Positions 46,918 through 55,279 of a stretch of DNA of 64,000 nucleotides are shown piece after piece. Numbering within the stretch: the stretch's first letter is position 1; every line of letters begins with the position of its first letter. The DNA lies in NCBI GenBank assembly GCA_963789255.1, contig CAWBJW010000002.1:2572849-2636848 (forward strand), given 5' to 3'. The DNA comes from DATARH01 sp963789255. Its GTDB lineage: Bacteria > Pseudomonadota > Alphaproteobacteria > ATCC43930 > CGMCC-115725. A program made the translations under genes and the position numbers. Under the pieces are notes generated by a model that had not been told where the DNA came from, searched no databases, and worked only from the letters and a program-made list of their open reading frames with translations.

Positions 46918-48505
46918 ATGCCGCGATGGCAAATTGAAGTTAGTCACCCTGGACTTAACAGGAGCCGAATAATTAGCGGAAACGATAGGGCCGCCGTTGA
47001 GTACAAGGCGGCTCAGCAACAGGAGGCTTGGGGCCGTGAGTGGGTCACTGTGCTGTCCAATGAGGGCATAGCGGCAGAAATAAGGGCACTCCAAACGGTG
47101 CTAGCAACCGCTATCGAGGTCGGGCGCTCGATTGAGTGGGACGCCCTCAAGAACACGGAACCGTTTCCTGAACCTCCGCCGCAAGTACCTGCCGTTCTGG
47201 AGCTTCCGCCCGAGCCCCAGCTCTCGGACCCCGCTTTTCAGCTGCCATGGTACGAACGGCTCATCACGCCGAGAGCCGAGCGCGAGCGCCGGTTCCTACA
47301 AGCGCAAGCAGGCTGGGTGAGGCTAAAATCGCAAATCGAGGACTCCACGGCATGGCAAATTCGGAAGGACGCGTATGAAAAACCTCAATTAGCGTTGAAC
47401 GAAGTTTATAGAAAGTGCGAGACGATTTTATGAAGATGCAAAAACACGCTATCAAGAAAAGGAGCCCACTGGGATACCGGATTTCCTTTCTCAAGTATTA
47501 TACCATTACTCCTTCGTTGCTATCATAAAAGGACGGGACGCCATCAAAGCCGAATGTGGCGTCACCTTCCTCCCTGAGAATGGCATCTTGGTTGTCGATT
47601 GCGGTCTGCCGACGGTGGCTGACCTCCCCAACGTTAAAAGTGTGCGATATGTTGCGTCGCGTGAAACCTTCGAAAGCACAAAGCTACGTTCGAGCGAACT
47701 CAACCAACTCTATGACGACTTGCTCTATCAAATTTGTTTGAGGACACTTTATGTCGTATTTCTGTTTGACTCGATGCAAGCGGTGAACGCGGTCGTTTTC
47801 AACGGATGGATTAGTTTCTCGGATCCGGCCACCGGGAACGATCGCAGAGCGTGCATCATGTCGGTGCAGGCCGAGCGCGAAGCTTTCTTGGGGATGAACC
47901 TTGAGCGCGTCGAGCCCCGGGCTTGTTTCCGCGCCCTGAAAGGTGTGGGCAGCGCAAAGCTTCATGGGATGGTGCCCGTGGCACCACTGGTCCGCGGCAG
48001 TCGCGAAGACGCTCGCTTTGTGGAAAGTGTAGAGGTACTCGATCACCTCCGAGAGGGAACTAACCTCGCAGCAATCGGTTGGGAGGACTTCGAACATCTG
48101 ATCAGAGAAATATTTGAAAAAGAGTTTCAGCAGGGAGGCGGCGAGGTGCGCGTAACGCGAGCCAGCCGCGATTGGGGCGTGGATGCTATTGCCTTCGATC
48201 CCGACCCGATCCGTGGCGGAAAGATCGTTATCCAAGCGAAGCGCTACACCAACACAGTAGAGGTCTCGGCTGTGCGCGATTTGTATGGAACGGTGATGAA
48301 CGAGGGAGCGACTAAGGGTATCCTCGTCACCACATCGGCATTCGGCCCGGAGTCTTATGCCTTCGCGAAGGGGAAGCCGCTTACACTGCTCGATGGAAGC
48401 AATCTCCTGCACCTGCTTGAGCGGCACGGCCAGCGCGCATACATCGATCTTGTGGAAGCGAAGAGGCTTAATCCTACGCCGCTTGCTCGCTCCACTTCGG
48501 GCTGA
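46918..48505 (+). pseudogene. Mrr-type restriction endonuclease, one +1 frameshift
   Basis: From ATG 46918 the N-terminal frame (about 165 residues, proline-rich around PPPQVPAVLELPPEPQL) ends early. One extra base at about 47416-47421 breaks it; past that point RRFYEDAKTRYQEKEPTGIP runs on into the 47588-48505 frame. The C-terminal Mrr_cat domain has the nuclease motif WGVDAIAFDPDP followed by KIVIQAKRY (D...Q-x-K), preceded by IGWEDFEHLIREIFEKEF. Repaired length is 528. The region is AT-richer than its flanks (28 of 60 G+C at 47461-47520 against 44 of 60 at 46621-46680), suggesting horizontal arrival. Likely target: modified or foreign DNA. Confidence 0.75.
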
Positions 48506-48507
48506 CG

Positions 48508-48813
48508 ATGGTGTCTGATCTCCTCAGGCTCGCTGTTCCCTGCATGAAGGATGCTCTTGCTTGGGTCGAGGTCATTTTCGCTCTCGCGGCGGCAATTTTC
48601 TGGTTGTGGGCATCCTGTCGGAAGGTCAACTTCGATCCACATGAGACCGATGATCATGGCGGGTATCCGCTCGCGATGACCGAGCTCGTCGGAGGACGAC
48701 AAATCGACCTTCTCAAAACCGCCGCGAATCAGACCAGGTGGAATAGCCGGGCGGCATTTGCCGCGGCGATTGCTGCGGCCTGCCAGGCGATCCTAATGGC
48801 GCTTCCCCGATAG
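48508..48813 (+). CDS. Small membrane protein downstream of the Mrr-type nuclease
   Basis: 101 residues starting two bases after the nuclease stop. MKDALAWVEVIFALAAAIFWL is a membrane span near residues 13-34, and AAFAAAIAAACQAILMAL a second near the C-terminus, with a hydrophilic middle (PHETDDHGGYPLAM). I remember similar two-span proteins beside unrelated genes in proteobacteria, so the link with the nuclease is positional only. It might be a partner or membrane sensor of the nuclease; that is speculation. Confidence 0.65.
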   Translation: MVSDLLRLAVPCMKDALAWVEVIFALAAAIFWLWASCRKVNFDPHETDDHGGYPLAMTELVGGRQIDLLKTAANQTRWNSRAAFAAAIAAACQAILMALPR

Positions 48814-48903
48814 GCCCGGAGCCCCCTCGAAAGTTCGCTCGCACAAGATTGGTCCGGCTTTTCGTGATCCCCCGATGCCCGCTAGTCGTTCTCGATTTTG
48901 GAC

Positions 48904-49302
48904 ATGCGTAGACCGCCTGACATGCGCTGGCTGATCTCGTCGGGATCGCCGTTCGAGGCCGCCGCCGGGTACAGCCGCGCGGTGGTCGATGGCGAATGGG
49001 TGTTCGTCGCCGGCACCACCGGCTTCGACTATGCCCTGATGACGATCGCCGACGACCCGGCCGAGCAGGCCCGCCAGGCCCTCCGCAACATCGAGGCGGC
49101 GCTGACTGAGGCCGGCGCCACTCTCGCAGATGTCGTGCGGGTCAAATACTACCTGCCCGACGCCGCCGACTGGCCGCGCGTCGTGCCGGTGCTCGGCGAC
49201 GCGTTCGGCGCGATCCGCCCGGCGGCGACGGCCCTCATATGCGGCCTCATCGACCCGCGCATGAAGATCGAGATCGAGGCGACGGCGCGACGGCGGCCAT
49301 GA
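48904..49302 (+). CDS. RidA/YjgF family protein
   Basis: 132 residues from ATG 48904 (a second ATG at 48922 is possible). SSGSPFEAAAGYSRAVVDGE, VFVAGTTGFD, the arginine-bearing strand VVRVKYYLPDAADWP and MKIEIEATARR are typical of RidA proteins, trimeric enamine/imine deaminases that clear reactive 2-aminoacrylate produced by serine/threonine dehydratases. A dehydratase-like gene lies 2 kb further on. The end overlaps the acyl-CoA dehydrogenase start as ATGA, so they are coupled. Confidence 0.83.
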   Translation: MRRPPDMRWLISSGSPFEAAAGYSRAVVDGEWVFVAGTTGFDYALMTIADDPAEQARQALRNIEAALTEAGATLADVVRVKYYLPDAADWPRVVPVLGDAFGAIRPAATALICGLIDPRMKIEIEATARRRP

Positions 49303-50432
49303 GGCTCACCGACGAGCAGCGGATGCTGCGCGACACGGCGCGGGAGTTCGCACAAAGAGAAATCGCGCCGCATGCCGCGGAATGGGACTGCTCGGCGCGG
49401 TTTCCGAAGGAGGCGCTGGCCGAACTCGGGCGTCTCGGGTTCATGGGCATGCTGGTGCGGCCGGAGTATGGCGGGGCCGGGGCCGACCATGTCGGCTATG
49501 CGCTCGCGGTCGAGGAGATCGCTGCCGGCGACGGCGCCACATCGACGATCCTCGCGGTCAATTCGCTGTGCTGCTCGGTGGTGCAGCAATACGGCTCGGA
49601 AGAGCAGAAGCAACGCTTCCTCAAGCCGATGGCAGCGGGCGAGATGCTCGCCGCCTTCTGCCTGACCGAGCCGCAGGCCGGCTCCGACGCCGCGGCGATC
49701 AAGACCCGCGCCCGGCATCACGGCAACCGCTGGGTCGTCAACGGCACCAAGCAGTTCATCACCTCGGGGCAGAACGCGCAGGTCGCGATCGTCTTCGCGG
49801 TTACCGACCCGGACGCCGGGCATAAAGGCATCAGCGCCTTCATCGTGCCGACCGCAACCCCGGGGTATCGCGTCGCGCGGCTCGAAACGAAGCTCGGCCA
49901 GCGCGCCTCCGACACCGCGCAGCTGGTTTTCGAGGACATGGAGCTGACCCCCGACCTGCTGCTCGGCGGCGAAGGGGAGGGGTACAAGATCGCCCTTTCC
50001 AACCTCGAAGGCGGGCGCATCGGCATCGCCGCGCAAGCGCTCGGCATGGCCCGCGCCGCCTATGACGCGGCACTCGCCTATGCCAGAGAGCGCGAGGCGT
50101 TCGGGCAGAAGATCATCGCGCATCAGGCCGTGGCGTTCCGCCTCGCCGACATGGCGACCGGGCTCGCGGCGGCGCGCGGACTCGTCCTCGATGCGGCCGA
50201 GCGGCGCGACAATGGCGAGCCGGCCTTGCAGGCCGCCGCGATGGCCAAATTGTTTGCCTCCGAGATGGCCGAGCGGGTTTGTTCCGACGCGATCCAAATC
50301 CACGGCGGCTACGGCTATCTGGCCGATTTCCCGGTCGAGCGGATCTATCGCGATGTCCGGGTGTGCCAGATCTATGAGGGCACCAGCGACATCCAGCGCC
50401 TCGTCATCGCGCGCGAAATCGCCAGGGGCTAG
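49299..50432 (+). CDS. Acyl-CoA dehydrogenase
   Basis: 377 residues from ATG 49299. FCLTEPQAGSDAAAIKTRAR, FITSGQNAQVAIVFAVTD, EAFGQKIIAHQAVAFRLADM and IQIHGGYGYLADFPVERIYR are standard FAD and substrate motifs. The catalytic glutamate is in the late position, VCQIYEGTSDIQRL, as in short/medium-chain and isobutyryl or 2-methylbutyryl-CoA dehydrogenases, unlike the ivd gene upstream. It may serve another branched-chain amino acid. It is coupled to the RidA gene by a four-base overlap. Confidence 0.87.
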   Translation: MRLTDEQRMLRDTAREFAQREIAPHAAEWDCSARFPKEALAELGRLGFMGMLVRPEYGGAGADHVGYALAVEEIAAGDGATSTILAVNSLCCSVVQQYGSEEQKQRFLKPMAAGEMLAAFCLTEPQAGSDAAAIKTRARHHGNRWVVNGTKQFITSGQNAQVAIVFAVTDPDAGHKGISAFIVPTATPGYRVARLETKLGQRASDTAQLVFEDMELTPDLLLGGEGEGYKIALSNLEGGRIGIAAQALGMARAAYDAALAYAREREAFGQKIIAHQAVAFRLADMATGLAAARGLVLDAAERRDNGEPALQAAAMAKLFASEMAERVCSDAIQIHGGYGYLADFPVERIYRDVRVCQIYEGTSDIQRLVIAREIARG

Positions 50433-50436
50433 GCGA

Positions 50437-51013
50437 TCAGGGCGAGAGGCCGGGGACGCCGCGGTAGACCGCGCCGAGCGCGATGTCGAGGCCGATTGTG
50501 TCGAGGTGAAGCCGCGCGACCGGGCCGATCACCTCAACCGTCTGCCAGCCGTCGTCGGCACGGCGGTAGACCGTCGCGGCAACCCGCTCGCTTTCGATAT
50601 AGAGGATCTCCTCTACGCTCGGGATGCTCTGATATTGCGGCAGCTTGACGAAATAGTCGTCGCGCTCGGTCGATGGCGACTGGATTTCGACGATCAGCAC
50701 CGGCGCGGCGGCGATCCCGCGATAGCCGCCCGCCTCGCAGGTGACCGTAATGTCGGTCTCGAAATGGTTGCGGCCGCTGAGGCCTTGCGGCGCGATCCCG
50801 GCCTGGCTGCGCACCGTGCAATTCGGCCGGTTGGCGCGCAAGGCCGCGCCGATCTCATAGATCAGGTTCCCGGCGATGATCTGGTGCGGGATCGTCGGCG
50901 GCGCCATCGCCACGATGACCCCGTCGATCAGCTGGTAGTGGCGCTGGTCGTTCGGGCAGGAGTTCGAGAAATTCGTCAACGGTCAGCAGCTTGTAGGCGA
51001 GTTCCATCGCCAT
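50437..51013 (-). pseudogene. Uma2-type (DUF820) PD-(D/E)XK protein, one +1 frameshift
   Basis: From ATG 51013, with GGAGGG seven bases upstream: MAMELAYKLLTVDEFLELLP, then an extra base at about 50955 breaks the frame; past it the text reads NDQRHYQLIDGVIVAMAPPT. The nuclease-fold core follows with FETDITVTCEAGGYRG, PVLIVEIQSPSTERDDYFVK and ILYIESERVAATVYR (E and Q/K positions of Uma2 are present as VEIQSPST). Repaired length is 191 residues, normal for Uma2. The biological role of Uma2 proteins is unclear. It is convergent with the acyl-CoA dehydrogenase, four bases apart, and has normal base content. Confidence 0.75.
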
Positions 51014-51034
51014 AGGATAACCCTCCGCCCGCCG

Positions 51035-52039
51035 CTATTCCAGTTCCAGATCCGCTTCGGCCAGCACCTCGGCGAAGAGGGCGCGGTCGATATTGCCGCC
51101 GGACAGCACGACCGCGACCCGCTTGCCGGCGAGCCGCCCGCGCTCCTGCAGCGCGGCGGCCAGCGCGGCGGCGCCGGCGCCCTCGGCGACATTATGCGTG
51201 TCGGTGAAGAGGATGCGCATCGCCTGGCGGATCTCGGCCTCCGACACGCTGACGATGCGCGCCGCGCCGGCGCGGATGATCGCGAGCGCCGCAGCGTCCG
51301 GCACACGAACGGCGAGCCCGTCGGCGATCGTCTCGGCCGAATTGGTGCTGACCGGCCGGCCGGCGGCGATGGACAACGCATAGGCCGGCGCGTTGGTGGC
51401 GACGACGCCGACGATTTCGGCGGTCTGTCCCAATGCCGCGCGCGCCGCGACCATCGCGCAGATGCCGCTGCCGAGGCCGATCGGCACATAGACCGTATCG
51501 AGCCCGTCGACCGCGCGGAACAGCTCGAGGCCGCAGGTCGCAACGCCGCGCACCAGGAGCGGGTCGAACGAGCGCACGAGGTGCAATTGCTCGGCCTGCG
51601 CCCGTGCGACCGCATGTTCGTAGGCCGCCTGGAAATCGTGGCCCACCTCGACCAAGGTCGCGCCAAAGGCCTCTATCGCCCGGTTCTTCTCGACGCTGTT
51701 GCCAAAGGGCACGACGATCGTCGCGGCAAGCCCGAGCCGCGCCGCAGCATAGGCGATGCTCTGCCCGTGATTGCCGCGGGTCGCGGTGATGATGCCGCGG
51801 ATCTGCGGCGTCGAGCGCCGCAGATCGTCGAGATAGACGAGGCCGCCGCGCAATTTGAAGGCGCCGATCGGGGTATGGTTCTCGTGCTTGACCCAGAGTT
51901 CGGCCCCGACCCGGCGGGACAGCAGCGGCCAGCAATATTGCGGGGTCGGCGGCACTACGGTGCGAACCAGCGCCGCAGCAGCGTCGAGCGCGGCGAGATC
52001 GGCGGTCATCGGTCCATTCGGCATAAGTCCCTTTGGCAT
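51035..52039 (-). CDS. Threonine/serine dehydratase-like PLP enzyme
   Basis: 334 residues. The fold-type II PLP motifs are visible: ENHTPIGAFKLRGGLVYLDD with the Schiff-base lysine, TATRGNHGQSIAYAAARLGL, the glycine loop PIGLGSGICAMVAA and a late VVLSGGNID. No ACT regulatory domain follows, so it is a catabolic or short form like TdcB or serine racemase rather than long IlvA. It probably deaminates threonine or serine; the substrate is not proven. Start could be at 52039 or 52024. The RidA gene upstream of acd would detoxify its intermediates. Confidence 0.82.
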   Translation of the reverse strand: MPKGLMPNGPMTADLAALDAAAALVRTVVPPTPQYCWPLLSRRVGAELWVKHENHTPIGAFKLRGGLVYLDDLRRSTPQIRGIITATRGNHGQSIAYAAARLGLAATIVVPFGNSVEKNRAIEAFGATLVEVGHDFQAAYEHAVARAQAEQLHLVRSFDPLLVRGVATCGLELFRAVDGLDTVYVPIGLGSGICAMVAARAALGQTAEIVGVVATNAPAYALSIAAGRPVSTNSAETIADGLAVRVPDAAALAIIRAGAARIVSVSEAEIRQAMRILFTDTHNVAEGAGAAALAAALQERGRLAGKRVAVVLSGGNIDRALFAEVLAEADLELE

Positions 52040-52173
52040 TGGTCGATCTGCATGGCGAGCCGGCCGAAGAACTGCTGCTTCTATCCTACCGCAATTTCCG
52101 ATTGCGAACCGCCAGCCGAAAAGTGCCGTGCACCAGTCTGGACGCCGGCTCCGGTGCGGCTTACATGGGGGCG

Positions 52174-52578
52174 ATGGATAGTTCGAAAAAAACCGGTTTT
52201 GCCGACCGCCTGAGCGCGGCCGCGGAGGCGAAGAAGGCCCTGCTGGAGCGGGCGGCGCGAGCGCGGGCTGCGGCCGATAGCCCAGCCGCTGTCGAACGGC
52301 GCGCGGCCCGCGAGGCGGTCAGCGCGGCGCGCGATGCGCGCGCCGCCGAGCGCAAGGCCGCCAGACTGGCCGAAGCAACTCGTCAGGCCGCGGCGCTGGC
52401 CGCCGCGCAAGTCGCCGCGGCTGCCGCTCGCGCGGCCGCGCTGCAGGCCGAGAAAGAAGCCAGCGACTTGGAATTCGCCGAGCGGACCGCGCGCGAAGCC
52501 GCCGAGGACGCCGAAAAGCAGGCCGCCCGCGACGCCCGCTACGCCGCCCGCAAAGCCCGCAAGAAAAAGGGCCGGTAG
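52174..52578 (+). CDS. DUF6481-like coiled-coil protein
   Basis: 134 residues from ATG 52174. After KKTGFADRLSAAAEAKKALL almost the whole chain is alanine/arginine/glutamate-rich helix (ERRAAREAVSAARDARAAER, AERTAREAAEDAEKQAARDA) ending in a basic KARKKKGR. This matches what I recall as DUF6481, short coiled-coil proteins of unknown function in alphaproteobacteria. The composition itself is low-complexity, so family assignment is moderate. It lies between the dehydratase and methylcrotonyl-CoA carboxylase genes. Confidence 0.65.
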   Translation: MDSSKKTGFADRLSAAAEAKKALLERAARARAAADSPAAVERRAAREAVSAARDARAAERKAARLAEATRQAAALAAAQVAAAAARAAALQAEKEASDLEFAERTAREAAEDAEKQAARDARYAARKARKKKGR

Positions 52579-52709
52579 CGGCCGGCCCGATCCCGCGCCC
52601 GGCGCCCTCACTCGCGTCCGACCCTATTTCTCCCAGATCCTGGATGGATCGGGCGAAGGCGCGGCTTCCCCCTTGCCCCGGCGGGCTTAGCCGATAAGGT
52701 GCGGGCGCG

Positions 52710-54317
52710 ATGCCCGTCATCCCGACCGCCCTCGACCGTCGCTCCGATGCGTTCCGCGCCAATGACCAGGCGATGCGCGCGCTCGTCGCCGATCTGCGCG
52801 ACAAATCGGCGGCGATCGCGCTCGGCGGCGACGAGGCCTCGCGCACCCGGCATCTGGGGCGCGGCAAATTGCTGGCGCGCGAGCGGGTCCGCCTCTTGCT
52901 CGATCCCGGCTCGCCGTTTCTCGAATTTTCGGCGTTTGCCGCCTATGGCATGTATGACGGCGCGGTGCCGGCAGCCGGGATCGTGACCGGGATCGGCCGC
53001 ATATCGGGGCGCGAATGCGTCGTCGTCGCCAACGACGCGACGGTCAAGGGCGGCACCTATTTCCCGATGACGGTCAAAAAGCACCTGCGCGCCCAGGAGA
53101 TCGCCCGCGACAACCGCCTGCCCTGCCTGTACCTCGTCGATTCGGGCGGCGCGTTTCTTCCAGCGCAGGACGAGGTGTTTCCCGACCGCGACCATTTCGG
53201 CCGGATCTTCTACAACCAGGCCAATCTGTCGGCTGAGGGCGTGCCGCAGATCGCGATCGTCATGGGCTCGTGCACCGCCGGCGGCGCCTATGTCCCGGCG
53301 ATGTCGGACGAGAGCATCATCGTCAAGGGCGAGGGCACGATCTTTCTGGCCGGCCCGCCGCTGGTCAAGGCGGCGACCGGCGAGATCGTCAGCGCCGAGG
53401 AATTGGGCGGCGCCGATGTGCACACCCGCATTTCCGGGGTCGCCGACCATTACGCGGTCGACGACCATCACGCGCTCGGCATCGCCCGGCATATCGTCGG
53501 CAACCTCAATCCTATCCGTAATAGATCGCTCGCGGTCGAGATGCCGCGCGCACCGCTTTACCCGGCCGAGGAGATCTACGGTGTCATCCCGGCGGACGTG
53601 CGCCGGCCCTACGAGGTGCGCGAGATCATCGCCCGCATCGTCAACCGCAGCGAACTCGACGAGTTCAAGCAGCTCTACGGGCCGACGCTGGTGTGCGGCT
53701 TTGCGCGGATCTGGGGCTATCCTGTGGGCATCCTCGCCAATAACGGCATCCTTTTTTCCGAAAGCGCGCTGAAAGCCGCACATTTCATCGAATTGTGCGC
53801 CCAGCGCGGCATTCCGCTCGTTTTCCTGCAGAACATCACCGGCTTCATGGTCGGCCGTCGCTACGAGAATGCCGGCATCGCCAAGGACGGCGCCAAGATG
53901 GTGACCGCGGTGGCGACCGCCGCGGTGCCGAAATTCACAATCATCATCGGCGGCAGCTTTGGCGCCGGCAATTACGGCATGTGCGGCCGCGCCTACGCCC
54001 CGCGCTTTTTGTGGATGTGGCCGAATGCGCGGATTTCCGTCATGGGCGGCGAGCAGGCCGCCGCGGTCCTGGCCCAGGTGCGGCGCGACGGCATGAGTGC
54101 CCGCGGTTCGGCGTGGAGCGCGGACGAAGAGGCGACGTTCAAGGCGCCGATCCGCGCCCAGTACGAGACCCAGGGCCACCCCTATTACGCCAGCGCGCGG
54201 CTGTGGGACGACGGCATCATCGACCCGGCCGATACCAGGCTCGTGCTGGCGCTGTCGATCTCCGCGGCGATGAATGCGCCGATAGAGCCGACGAAGTTCG
54301 GCGTGTTCCGCATGTGA
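52710..54317 (+). CDS. mccB: Methylcrotonyl-CoA carboxylase beta subunit
   Basis: 535 residues, a carboxyltransferase. ARERVRLLLDPGSPFLEFSA, DATVKGGTYFPMTVKKHLRA, YLVDSGGAFLPAQDEVFPDR and FLQNITGFMVGRRYENAGIA are the MccB-type signature; GSCTAGGAYVPAMSDE supplies an oxyanion hole, and GAGNYGMCGRAYAPRFLW a second. It moves CO2 from biotin to 3-methylcrotonyl-CoA in leucine degradation. The alpha subunit normally follows directly or after a hydratase; here an AT-rich nuclease-like gene comes between. Confidence 0.9.
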   Translation: MPVIPTALDRRSDAFRANDQAMRALVADLRDKSAAIALGGDEASRTRHLGRGKLLARERVRLLLDPGSPFLEFSAFAAYGMYDGAVPAAGIVTGIGRISGRECVVVANDATVKGGTYFPMTVKKHLRAQEIARDNRLPCLYLVDSGGAFLPAQDEVFPDRDHFGRIFYNQANLSAEGVPQIAIVMGSCTAGGAYVPAMSDESIIVKGEGTIFLAGPPLVKAATGEIVSAEELGGADVHTRISGVADHYAVDDHHALGIARHIVGNLNPIRNRSLAVEMPRAPLYPAEEIYGVIPADVRRPYEVREIIARIVNRSELDEFKQLYGPTLVCGFARIWGYPVGILANNGILFSESALKAAHFIELCAQRGIPLVFLQNITGFMVGRRYENAGIAKDGAKMVTAVATAAVPKFTIIIGGSFGAGNYGMCGRAYAPRFLWMWPNARISVMGGEQAAAVLAQVRRDGMSARGSAWSADEEATFKAPIRAQYETQGHPYYASARLWDDGIIDPADTRLVLALSISAAMNAPIEPTKFGVFRM

Positions 54318-54354
54318 CTTGAGGCATTCCATAAAAACTTCTTTGGAGGGTGAG

Positions 54355-55269
54355 ATGCCGCTTTATCGAATTATTGATCAGAAATTTGTGCAACTAAAAC
54401 ACCAGCCCATTCGAAAAGAAAAGAACCTTCAGCAGCTCATCGAACCAAATTTGCTAGAACTTCTCGACGTTCATTTCTTGGAAACTGAATATAGCACCAC
54501 CTCGGGTGGGCGCATTGACACCCTTGGCGTAGATCGCAACGGTGCACCCGTGATCATCGAATATAAGCGCAGTCAGAACGATAACGTCATCAACCAGGCG
54601 TTGTCTTATCGGAAATGGCTTACCGCACAGAAACCAGAGTTTTTTGAGATGCTGCTTCGCAAACGCTTATCGGAAGAAATCGCGAGTGGTATTCAATTAG
54701 ACTGGAAGCGCCCGAGGATAATTTGTATCGCAGAGACATTCAATCGATTTGACGTGGATACTGCGGATATGCTGTTATCTGTATTCCGCGTCGAGCTGAT
54801 GACCTATCGAATTTATGAGAATGATATCTTCCACTTAGAACCGCTGCAGATCGTAAATGAGCGCCAGACGGACACTGCTGGGACCCCCATCAAAGCACCC
54901 GATCAAGAAGCCGATGCGGCAGAGTACTCCGTTGAGCTTCATCGATCGCGAGGGGCAGCCGAAATTAAAGCTCTATTTGATGATTTACGCGCTCGTGTTT
55001 TAGCACTCGGGCCACAAGTGGTAGAACGCGCAGTCCAAGGGTATATTGCATACCGGGCCGCTAAAAATTTTGCAGAAATCCATATACAGAAATCCGCTAT
55101 CCGGATTCACCTGCGGGGCATCCGCGATGACCCTAACGGGAGAGCTATGGCCAGAAAGGTCCCGGACACCCACAAATGGACACTAGACTGGCACGTTACG
55201 TTTAGCGATCCGATGGATTTGGACTACGTGATGAGCTTAGTAGAGCAGTCATACAACGACGTAGCGTAG
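54355..55269 (+). CDS. DUF5655/NucS-like putative nuclease inserted in the mcc operon
   Basis: 304 residues from ATG 54355, with GGAGGGTGAG upstream. GGRIDTLGVDRNGAPVIIEY followed by KRS is a PD-(D/E)XK-type nuclease motif (D...E-x-K). N-terminal PLYRIIDQKFVQLKHQPIRK, the central NQALSYRKWLTAQKPEFFEM and a C-terminal ALGPQVVERAVQGYIAYRAA and SFSD-like end fit DUF5655-containing, NucS-related proteins. It is far more AT-rich than its flanks (20 of 60 G+C at 54361-54420), a sign of transfer. It lies 37 bases after mccB and 10 before mccA, so it is co-transcribed with them. Nuclease activity is inferred. Confidence 0.75.
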   Translation: MPLYRIIDQKFVQLKHQPIRKEKNLQQLIEPNLLELLDVHFLETEYSTTSGGRIDTLGVDRNGAPVIIEYKRSQNDNVINQALSYRKWLTAQKPEFFEMLLRKRLSEEIASGIQLDWKRPRIICIAETFNRFDVDTADMLLSVFRVELMTYRIYENDIFHLEPLQIVNERQTDTAGTPIKAPDQEADAAEYSVELHRSRGAAEIKALFDDLRARVLALGPQVVERAVQGYIAYRAAKNFAEIHIQKSAIRIHLRGIRDDPNGRAMARKVPDTHKWTLDWHVTFSDPMDLDYVMSLVEQSYNDVA

Positions 55270-55279
55270 TCGAGCGCGC

